A stretch of 64,000 nt of DNA from Pseudomonas shahriarae (GTDB taxonomy: Bacteria; Pseudomonadota; Gammaproteobacteria; Pseudomonadales; Pseudomonadaceae): the NCBI RefSeq assembly GCF_014268455.2, contig NZ_CP077085.1, forward strand, positions 310,001 to 374,000, given 5' to 3'. Position numbers and translations under genes: made by a program. The notes under the pieces are model-generated. The model had not been told where the DNA came from. It worked only from the letters and a program-made list of their open reading frames with translations, and made no database searches. Of the stretch, positions 57,625-64,000 are shown piece after piece. The first letter of the stretch is position 1; each line of letters opens with the position of its first letter.

Positions 57625-60078
57625 ATGCCGCACCATCCAATCCAACCCCTGGCCCGCGCCCTGCGTCGTGGCCTGTTTGTCAGTGTGCTGGCGACTGTGC
57701 CGCTTATCCCGACCCTGGTCCAGGCCCAGGAGAGCGCCGGCGAAGCCTTGCGCCAATACAACATCCCTGCCGGCAGCCTGGACCAGGCGTTGAACCGTTT
57801 CGCCAGCGCTTCGGGGATTTTGCTCTCGGTGGATGCGTCACTGACGTCCGGCAAGCGCAGCCCTGGCTTGCAGGGGCGCTATGCCACCGGGCCGGGCTTG
57901 GAGCGCTTGTTGGCCGGCAGCGGCCTGGTGGCGATGCAGGCGGGGAGCGGTTGGTCGGTGCAGGCCCTCGCGGGGGACGGCGCGATGCAACTGGGGGCGA
58001 CCCAGATCAGCGCCCAGCAGCACCAGGAAAACGCCTGGGGCCCGGTCGACGGCATCGTCGCCACCCGCAGCGCCACGGGCAGCAAGACCGATGCGGCGCT
58101 GGTGGAAATCCCCCAGACCATCAACGTGATCAGCGCCGCTGAAATCAAGGCGCGCGGCGCGCAAAGCGTGACCCAGGCGCTGCTCTACACCCCTGGCATG
58201 AGTGCCGGCGGCTTCTCCGACCGGGTGAAGCTGTTCGATGAACCGACATCCCGTGGCTTCTCGCCGACACCCTTGTACCTCGACGGTTTGCACCTGCCTT
58301 ACGGTGGCGGCAGTACCGGCGGAGCGTTGCAGATCGAGCCCTATTCCCTGGAGCGCATCGAGGTGCTCAAAGGCCCGGCGTCGGTGCTGTACGGGCACAA
58401 CCAGCCCGGCGGCATCGTCAATATGGTCAGCAAGCGTCCCAGCGAGACCCCGGTGCGCCAGGTGGTACTCGAAGCCGGCACCTACGAGCACAAAAGCGCG
58501 GCCATCGACCTCAGTGGTCCGCTGGATGATCAAGGGCAGTTTTTCTATCGCCTTACCGGGCGCCTCAAGGACGAGCAAGGGGAGATCGACTACTTCGAAA
58601 ACCGCCGCCAATTCATTGCGCCAAGCCTGACCTGGCGGCCCAACGACGACACCAGCCTGACCCTGTTCGCCCAGTACCAGAAAGACAAGGGCATGCCCGA
58701 GGCCCAGGGCCTGCCCGCATCCGGCACGGTCTGGCGCAACCCCAACGGCAAGATCGACCGTGATGTGTTTATCGGCGAGCCGGGTGTCAACAAGTACAAT
58801 CGCGAACAATTTGCCTTCGGCTACGAGTTGTCCCATCGCTTGAACGACACCTGGACCCTCAAGCAAAACGCGCGCTATGCCGAAGTGGACGACCGCTATG
58901 TGGCGCCGTTGCACGGCTACCGTTTTGTCGCCAACCCGGCCACTGGCGCCATGGATCAACGCTACCTGGAACGCTTCGGCGTGGACTGGAGGCAGAACAA
59001 CAAAGTGATTGGCGTGGATAACATCGCCCAGGCCGAATTCACCACTGGCGAGTTCTCCCACACCTTGATCGTGGGTCTGGATTACTACCACTTCAACTCC
59101 AGGTTCCTCGGCCTCTACGACCGCACCCCACCGATCATTGATCTATTCAACCCGGTGTATGGCCAGCCGCTGAATTTCGGCCAGCCGTATCGCTGGGACA
59201 ACACCATCACCCAGACCGGCCTGTACGTGCAGGACCAGATCAAGTGGGACAAATGGGCACTGGTGCTGGGTGGGCGCTATGACTGGGCCAATGTGGTCAA
59301 CAAGGCGCCGCTGAGCGACGATCGCACCAGCAGCAAGGATCAGGCCTTCACCGGCCGTGCGGGCCTGGTGTACCTGTTCGATAACGGCCTGGCGCCGTTT
59401 ATCAGTTACTCGGAGTCCTTCCTGCCGCTGTCCGGCACCGATGCCAACCATAAGCCCTTCGACCCGTCCACAGGCAACCAGTACGAAGTCGGGGTGAAGT
59501 ACCAGCCACCGGGCCAGGAAAGTTTTGTGCAGGTCTCGGTCTATCAACTGGACCAGGAAAACATCCTGACGGCCAACCCGCCGAGCAACTTCAGCAGCCA
59601 GAGCGGCGCCATGCGTTCGCGCGGCGTCGAGTTCGAAGCCAAGGCGGTGCTGAACGATTCCTGGGATGTGGTCGCTTCGGCGGCGCGCAACGACATCAAG
59701 TACACCAAGGACAACGAAGGTCGCGAAGGCCGCCACCCGGCCGGTATCTCACCGCTGACGGCCGCGTTGTGGGTCAACTACACCGTGATCGGTGACACCC
59801 CGCTGGCTGGTCTCGGCGCAGGCCTGGGGGCCCGCTACACGCGCAGCAGCATGGGTGACTACGTTGCCGGCGCGTTCACGGTGCCGTCCTACACCGTCTA
59901 CGATGCCAGCCTGAGCTACGACCTGGGCGCCTCGGCTCTCAAGCTTAAAGGCGTGAAGTTGGCGATGAATGTGCAGAACCTTGCCAATAAAACCTATGTG
60001 TCGCAGTGCACCAGCGATCTGGATTGCTACTACGGCGAAGGGCGTACGGTGGTGTCGAGCCTGACTTACGACTGGTAA
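57625..60078 (+). CDS. TonB-dependent siderophore receptor with signalling domain
   Basis: The 817-residue protein has a signal peptide ending VQAQ (about residue 37). A secretin/TonB short N-terminal (STN) domain follows (YNIPAGSLDQALNRFASASG), the mark of transducers that talk to FecR. A plug domain (EIPQTINVISAAEIKARGAQ, then KGPASVLYGHNQPGGIVNMV) and a beta-barrel ending in a terminal aromatic residue (SLTYDW) complete it. The pattern SQCTSDLDCYYGEGRTV near the end recalls hydroxamate (ferrichrome or ferrioxamine) receptors; the actual siderophore is not shown. The ATG at 57625 follows GGGGAG. Confidence 0.93.
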   Translation: MPHHPIQPLARALRRGLFVSVLATVPLIPTLVQAQESAGEALRQYNIPAGSLDQALNRFASASGILLSVDASLTSGKRSPGLQGRYATGPGLERLLAGSGLVAMQAGSGWSVQALAGDGAMQLGATQISAQQHQENAWGPVDGIVATRSATGSKTDAALVEIPQTINVISAAEIKARGAQSVTQALLYTPGMSAGGFSDRVKLFDEPTSRGFSPTPLYLDGLHLPYGGGSTGGALQIEPYSLERIEVLKGPASVLYGHNQPGGIVNMVSKRPSETPVRQVVLEAGTYEHKSAAIDLSGPLDDQGQFFYRLTGRLKDEQGEIDYFENRRQFIAPSLTWRPNDDTSLTLFAQYQKDKGMPEAQGLPASGTVWRNPNGKIDRDVFIGEPGVNKYNREQFAFGYELSHRLNDTWTLKQNARYAEVDDRYVAPLHGYRFVANPATGAMDQRYLERFGVDWRQNNKVIGVDNIAQAEFTTGEFSHTLIVGLDYYHFNSRFLGLYDRTPPIIDLFNPVYGQPLNFGQPYRWDNTITQTGLYVQDQIKWDKWALVLGGRYDWANVVNKAPLSDDRTSSKDQAFTGRAGLVYLFDNGLAPFISYSESFLPLSGTDANHKPFDPSTGNQYEVGVKYQPPGQESFVQVSVYQLDQENILTANPPSNFSSQSGAMRSRGVEFEAKAVLNDSWDVVASAARNDIKYTKDNEGREGRHPAGISPLTAALWVNYTVIGDTPLAGLGAGLGARYTRSSMGDYVAGAFTVPSYTVYDASLSYDLGASALKLKGVKLAMNVQNLANKTYVSQCTSDLDCYYGEGRTVVSSLTYDW

Positions 60079-60086
60079 GACGCTAC

Positions 60087-60120
60087 CCCTGTAGGAACCG
60101 GCAAGCCGGCTCCTACAGGG
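60087..60120. repeat. REP-like hairpin after the receptor gene
   Basis: CCCTGTAGGAACCGG and CCGGCTCCTACAGGG pair around CAAG with one mismatch. It lies between the convergent receptor and DUF3142 genes and could serve as a terminator for both. Confidence 0.8.
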
Positions 60121-60121
60121 T

Positions 60122-60829
60122 TCAACCCGGATTCTGCAAAAACACCACATACCCCCGAAACCACTCATTCCCCTGCAAATACCCCGGTTCCTGCCACTGC
60201 CCGCCCTGGATCAAGCCAATCTTGAACGGCATTCCCAGCCGGTTCATCCGTGGCAGGTACGCCGCGTAATCCGGGATGCTGTGGCGGCCCTGATAGGTCT
60301 GCACCACCACTTCATCCACCACGCCCTTGAGCTGGGCGATGGCGGCCGGGTCGGCGTTGCTGCTCCAGTCCATCAGGCCGGTGATGCTCAGGCGCAAATC
60401 CTTTGGCAGGCGCTGGCGCAGGTCGTTGAGGAAGTCGGCGTATTCATGCAGGTACTGGGTGCGGGCGTCGAAGTCGATCTGGATGCCCACCACCGGGTTG
60501 CCCGCTGCGCGCCAGCGTTGCACCTGGCCGAGCATTTTTGTGTAGACCGGCTCTGGCCAGCGCAAGGTGTGGGCGCGGTAGACAATCCACACTTCGCCCT
60601 GGCGGATGCGCGGCACGCTCATGCCCTGGGCGATGAACTGCACGCCGCGTGAGGGCTGGCGGCGGGTCGAGTTGATCTGGCCCTGGAGGATGTACAGCGT
60701 CTTGGCCTGCTTGAGCACCGGCTGTGGCGCGACCCCGCTCCACAGCCAGAAGGCCTCATAGTCGCGGGCATCGACCGCGCCGAAGGCCGGGCTCGCCAGT
60801 ACCAGCAGCGCCAGCCAGAAACCTTTCAC
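60122..60829 (-). CDS. DUF3142 domain protein, predicted periplasmic
   Basis: The 235-residue protein has a signal peptide (KGFWLALLVLASPAFGA). DUF3142 has a barrel-like pattern with VVGIQIDFDARTQYLHEYAD, LSITGLMDWSS and DEVVVQTYQGRHSI, recalling glycoside-hydrolase-type TIM barrels (an inference). The GTG at 60829 is chosen because it starts the signal peptide and lies 4 bp after the upstream stop. The two genes are probably co-transcribed. Function unknown. Confidence 0.82.
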   Translation of the reverse strand: MKGFWLALLVLASPAFGAVDARDYEAFWLWSGVAPQPVLKQAKTLYILQGQINSTRRQPSRGVQFIAQGMSVPRIRQGEVWIVYRAHTLRWPEPVYTKMLGQVQRWRAAGNPVVGIQIDFDARTQYLHEYADFLNDLRQRLPKDLRLSITGLMDWSSNADPAAIAQLKGVVDEVVVQTYQGRHSIPDYAAYLPRMNRLGMPFKIGLIQGGQWQEPGYLQGNEWFRGYVVFLQNPG

Positions 60830-60833
60830 CGGC

Positions 60834-62990
60834 TTACCAGTAGTACTGCAGCGACTTGCCCCACTGGGTGTCGGCAAACCCGGTTTTCAACTGGCGGAAC
60901 CAGCCCTTGCGCACCGCCTTGTCCACATCTTCGCCGCCGCAGCTGTTGTAGCCCGACGGCGCATAGCAGTTGATCGCCCGGAACAGTGCATAGGCCTTGT
61001 CGTCACGGGGCGCCTTGGGGTTGGCGATGACTTGTTTGTAACCCTCGAGCCGGGAGAAGGTTTCGCCTTTGAAGGCCGATGCGGTGCTGCCCAGGCTACC
61101 GGCCGAGCGCACTTCTTCCAGGGGCATGCCATCCAGGCCGTTGCGCAGGATGAACTCACCCAGGCAGTTGAGGCCGTGGGGGTTTTTCGGCTCGCTCTGC
61201 AAGGTGCTGGCGGTTTGCGCGATGGTCGGGCAGGTGTAGCCGGAGGCGGCCTTGTCGCCGCTCCAGCGGAACAGCGTCAGTGCCTGACCGCCGTCGTACA
61301 CATAGCCCAGGCTGGTGCCGATCTTGTCGGCGGCAGGCGAGGCCGGCAGTTGCTGCAAGTCCTCGGCAAAGGTCGCGAACTGGCCGCGCAGCAGGTCTTT
61401 GTAGAGCAAAACAAATTGCGCGGTACTGCGCTCCAGCGGGTCGCTGGCCTGGCTGATCTGCTGGCGCAGCAACTCGGGCCCGGCCACGCTGCGCAGCAGG
61501 ATATAGCGCACTTGCTTGGTCTGGATCGGCGAGTCGGCGGCGAACACCTTGGCCAATTGGCCGCTGCGTTCGTAGTTCATCGCCAGGGCCAGTTCCAGTT
61601 GGTCGCGCTGCAAGGGCTGCTTGGCCAGGGGTAGCAGTTGCAGCCACAGCGCCTCGGCGCCTTTCCAGTCCTGCTTGGCTTCCAGGGCCAGGCCGCGCAG
61701 GGTTTGCTGGCTGAAGGCCAAGTAATCCAGGCTCGACGGCAGCTCTTGTGGCAGATGTTTCAACGCGTTGTCTGGCTGGTGCTCGACATACAGGGCGAAC
61801 GCCGCCTGCAAGTAGTCGTACAGCGCCGGCTCGTTGGCAAACGCGGCCTTTTGCCCGTCGAGAGTGGCGCGGGTCAGCTTGGGCGGGTTGTTGGCGCGCA
61901 TCCACATCAGGTCGTTGATCGCCAGCAACAATGGGTTGCGGATGGTCTCGGCGTAGCTGGTCAGCAGCTTGTTGTCGGTTTCTTCCACCAGTTCATCAAT
62001 GGAGCCATTGCGCTCGGCATCGCTGGCCTCGGTCAGTTGCCAGGCGTAATCGTCCGCCAGCTTGCTCGCATCGCCCGCCAACCAGTGCACCCGGCGCAAC
62101 AGGCCACGGGCGGAAGGGGCGTACTCACCCTGTGGATAAGTTTTCAGGTAGCTGAGGAAACTGTGCTCGGCTTCGTCCAGCGCGGACTTATCCACAGCCT
62201 GGCGCTGGGGTAGGCCGTATTCATCGAAGGCGTTTTCCTGGGCATGGTTGAGCGACGCGCGGGCGATCATGTACACCGCCGTTTCTTTGAGCCATGGCAG
62301 TGTGGTCAGGGTCACCGCAGCAAACCCGCGCTCGGCATACACAAAGCGCCCGCTGTAAAAGTCGGAAGCGGCGAGCAGGTAGGTGGTCAGCTCGCGACCC
62401 TGGATGGAAGTGATCAACTGCGGCTCCAGCAGCACTTCCCCCTGCCAGTCGCAGGTGCCGAGCAATTTCAGGCGCGCATTGGCCAGCAGCACTCGCTCAT
62501 TCGCCGGCACATCGGCCTTGATCACTTGGCGCACAAAGTCGGTGGCACTCTGCACATTGTTGCTGCGGCAGCGGCTGCCTTCGCCCCACAAAAACTGATC
62601 GCCTGCCGCCGCCGTGGCCTCGCGCTGGATGCCCAGCGAGGCCAACAGTTGCGCAAGCTCCGTGCCTTGCTCTTCGCCCGTCTGCCCTTCGGGCGGGTGC
62701 GGCACCAGGCGATACACCGGGAACGGCACCGGGCCGAAGCCCTGGGCCAGGTCATCTTCACCCAGCGCATTAGGGGTCAGGGGCGCGTTCTTTTTTGCCG
62801 CGAGCAACAGGCGCAGGTTGGTCCGGCTGTCATTGCCGGGGCTCAGGAATGGCATGTTGCTGCAGGCGGTCAGCGAATCCTGGGACACGCGCCAGTCGGG
62901 GTAGCACGAGTCGTCGCCGCTGGCCTGGGCCTGCAGGGAAAAGGCGGCACACAGTGCCAGGGTCAGGGATGACAGAAGACCGATGCGCAT
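60834..62990 (-). CDS. Large periplasmic helical-repeat protein, function unknown
   Basis: The 718-residue protein has a signal peptide (MRIGLLSSLTLALCAAFSLQ, cleaved near AQASG). The rest is alpha-helical with TPR-like pairs, such as SALDEAEHSFLSYLKTYPQG and EYAPSARGLLRRVHWLAG, reminiscent of YfiO/BamD-like repeats. Several cysteines (DDSCYPDW, TACSN, SRCRSNN, GTCDW, YTCPT, LNCLG, NCYAP, SCGG) suggest disulfides. It is cotranscribed with the DUF3142 gene. Conserved among Pseudomonas as far as its style suggests, but no function can be assigned. Confidence 0.8.
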   Translation of the reverse strand: MRIGLLSSLTLALCAAFSLQAQASGDDSCYPDWRVSQDSLTACSNMPFLSPGNDSRTNLRLLLAAKKNAPLTPNALGEDDLAQGFGPVPFPVYRLVPHPPEGQTGEEQGTELAQLLASLGIQREATAAAGDQFLWGEGSRCRSNNVQSATDFVRQVIKADVPANERVLLANARLKLLGTCDWQGEVLLEPQLITSIQGRELTTYLLAASDFYSGRFVYAERGFAAVTLTTLPWLKETAVYMIARASLNHAQENAFDEYGLPQRQAVDKSALDEAEHSFLSYLKTYPQGEYAPSARGLLRRVHWLAGDASKLADDYAWQLTEASDAERNGSIDELVEETDNKLLTSYAETIRNPLLLAINDLMWMRANNPPKLTRATLDGQKAAFANEPALYDYLQAAFALYVEHQPDNALKHLPQELPSSLDYLAFSQQTLRGLALEAKQDWKGAEALWLQLLPLAKQPLQRDQLELALAMNYERSGQLAKVFAADSPIQTKQVRYILLRSVAGPELLRQQISQASDPLERSTAQFVLLYKDLLRGQFATFAEDLQQLPASPAADKIGTSLGYVYDGGQALTLFRWSGDKAASGYTCPTIAQTASTLQSEPKNPHGLNCLGEFILRNGLDGMPLEEVRSAGSLGSTASAFKGETFSRLEGYKQVIANPKAPRDDKAYALFRAINCYAPSGYNSCGGEDVDKAVRKGWFRQLKTGFADTQWGKSLQYYW

Positions 62991-63140
62991 GAATTGTCCT
63001 TATTCCGGGAGTCCGTGAATGCCACTGGGCGAAAGGTGAAGATGATAGCGTGAACATTGCAAAATGTTGCACGAATGGCTGCCAATCTGTGGGTTTTATC
63101 GGTCTAGACTGAGGGCAATCACTGATTTTTTGGAGTTGCC

Positions 63141-63383
63141 ATGCAATCGCCTGTTCACAGCCTGCCGTCGTTGTTCAAACAGCTCGGGCTGCCCGATGAC
63201 GCCACCAGCATTGAGCGTTTTGTTGCGGTGCATTCGCCGCTCAAGCCGGAGTTGAAACTCGAAGATGCGTTTTTCTGGACGGGTAGCCAGAAGGCGTTTC
63301 TACGCGAAGAAATTCTGGAGGATGCGGATTGGGCGGAAGTGGTGGATGAGTTGAATGTGCTGTTGCGCAGCAGCCGTGCTTAA
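63141..63383 (+). CDS. DUF2789 domain protein
   Basis: The 80-residue small protein of the DUF2789 family starts MQSPVHSLPSLFKQLGLPDD. Conserved parts are FVAVHSPLKPELKLEDAFFW and the helical end FLREEILEDADWAEVVDELN. TTTTTTGGAGTTGCC gives a good Shine-Dalgarno. Cytoplasmic, function unknown. Confidence 0.87.
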   Translation: MQSPVHSLPSLFKQLGLPDDATSIERFVAVHSPLKPELKLEDAFFWTGSQKAFLREEILEDADWAEVVDELNVLLRSSRA

Positions 63384-63398
63384 GTGAACTCATTCGAA

Positions 63399-63508
63399 TG
63401 TGGCAGCTGTCTAGCCCGAGCGAGGCTGCGATAGCGGTGGATCAGCCAACATCAATGCCAGCAGTGCTACTGCCACCGCAGCCTCGCCAAGGCTCGACAG
63501 CTCCCACA
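63399..63508. repeat. REPIN-like inverted repeat after the DUF2789 gene
   Basis: TGTGGCAGCTGTC at the left is inverted as GACAGCTCCCACA at the right. An inner pair GAGGCTGCGATAGCGGTGG / CCACCGCAGCCTC lies between. The arms are less perfect than in the other REPINs, and the core differs (GCGAGGCTGCGA rather than GGCTTGCC). Confidence 0.75.
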
Positions 63509-63561
63509 GAGGCGGCGCGTTATAGGGGCCCCACCGCCTATCTGTGAATTTGTATCAAAAC

Positions 63562-63609
63562 TTGACGAGATTCCATTCCTCCACCATATTGATAGTTAGC
63601 AAACTAACT
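63562..63609 (+). promoter_or_regulatory. Promoter and palindromic operator of the MarR-type gene
   Basis: TTGACG (63562-63567) and CATATT (63585-63590) are 17 bp apart. A perfect palindrome AGTTAG-N4-CTAACT (63594-63609) lies right after the -10 box, over the expected start of transcription. This placement fits autorepression by the MarR protein encoded just downstream. Confidence 0.65.
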
Positions 63610-63625
63610 GTATGCGAATGACCTC

Positions 63626-64000
63626 GTGCCTCAAACCCTCGAAACCCTTCATATGAGCCTCAGCAGCAGCATGGTGGCGGGCGCCCGTAACTGGCGCAAA
63701 ATCTGCCAGGCCACGCTGGTGAGTTACGGTATTTCTGAAGCCTGTGCGGTGCCTTTACTGATGATCGGCCGTCTCGGCGACGGCGTGCATCAAGTCAAGG
63801 TGGCCCAGGCTTCGGGGATGGAAAGCCCGTCCCTGGTACGCCTGCTCGACCAACTGTGCAGTGCCGGCCTGGTGTGCCGCAGCGAAGACCTGCACGACCG
63901 CCGCGCCAAGGCGTTGAGCCTGACCGAGCGCGGCCGCGAGTTGGTGCAGGCGGTCGAAGCCCAGCTGGTGCGCTTGCGCCATGAAGTGCTGGCAGACATG
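63626..64000 (+). CDS. MarR family transcriptional regulator, partial
   Basis: 125 codons are visible and the 3' end is beyond the window. The winged helix is clear: VKVAQASGMESPSLVRLLDQL, then the wing SEDLHDRRAKALSLTERGRE with the DRR-K typical of MarR. The start is uncertain: GTG at 63626 (MPQTLETLHMSLSSS) or ATG at 63653. The GTG is favoured because the residues before the ATG look like part of the protein. In pseudomonads such regulators often precede an aromatic-acid exporter, but the next gene is not in view. Confidence 0.85.
   Translation, partial: MPQTLETLHMSLSSSMVAGARNWRKICQATLVSYGISEACAVPLLMIGRLGDGVHQVKVAQASGMESPSLVRLLDQLCSAGLVCRSEDLHDRRAKALSLTERGRELVQAVEAQLVRLRHEVLADM

Overview
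The window is a chromosomal segment from a Pseudomonas of the fluorescens group. The evidence is a 16S rRNA gene with fluorescens-type sequence, an rrn operon ending in two 5S genes, a complete Lap biofilm-adhesin locus, many REP/REPIN palindromes, and Pseudomonas-restricted families (DUF2388, DUF2789, DUF1127). No insertion sequence, prophage, CRISPR array or replication origin was recognised. Both ends cut a gene: an M16 peptidase on the left and a MarR-type regulator on the right.

Layout. Positions 1-9.4 kb are minus-strand envelope genes: M16 peptidase, Na/Pi symporter, TerC protein, CitMHS citrate carrier, a two-domain DUF4105 protein, three tandem DUF2388 paralogues and a DUF1127 protein. 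Positions 9.7-18.2 kb are central metabolism: a class I CoA-transferase, the proton-translocating transhydrogenase pntAa-pntAb-pntB, and the glutarate pathway pair gcdH-gcdG with a divergent LysR gene. Positions 18.2-24.4 kb are an rrn operon with three tandem promoters, 16S, tRNA-Ile, tRNA-Ala, 23S, 5S and 5S. An amino-acid-type dCache chemoreceptor follows.

Positions 26.5-32.1 kb are a four-gene minus-strand cluster, mgoBCAD (also called pvfABCD). It encodes a DUF3050 protein, an AurF-like diiron N-oxygenase, an A-T-R single-module NRPS and a SRPBCC protein. This is the known Pseudomonas signalling pathway linked to leudiazen-type diazeniumdiolates and pyrazine N-oxides, and it is the most notable small-molecule system here.

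Positions 33.6-50.3 kb are the Lap system. LapD (inside-out c-di-GMP receptor) sequesters LapG (periplasmic protease). LapG cleaves the adhesin LapA at a TAAG site, and LapEBC is the type I secretion machine. LapA here is 2765 residues and holds a 630-bp tandem repeat that is almost identical between copies.

Positions 50.6-60.1 kb hold a LysR gene, an EmrAB-type efflux operon whose outer-membrane gene carries a one-base frameshift, and a FecI-FecR-TonB-receptor iron-signalling set with a possible Fur box. Positions 60.1-64 kb hold a DUF3142 protein, a large periplasmic helical-repeat protein, a DUF2789 protein and the start of a MarR gene with its own palindromic operator.

All assignments come from reading translated sequence and motifs without database searches. 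Start codons were revised from the longest frame where a Shine-Dalgarno sequence, overlap or signal peptide argued for it.
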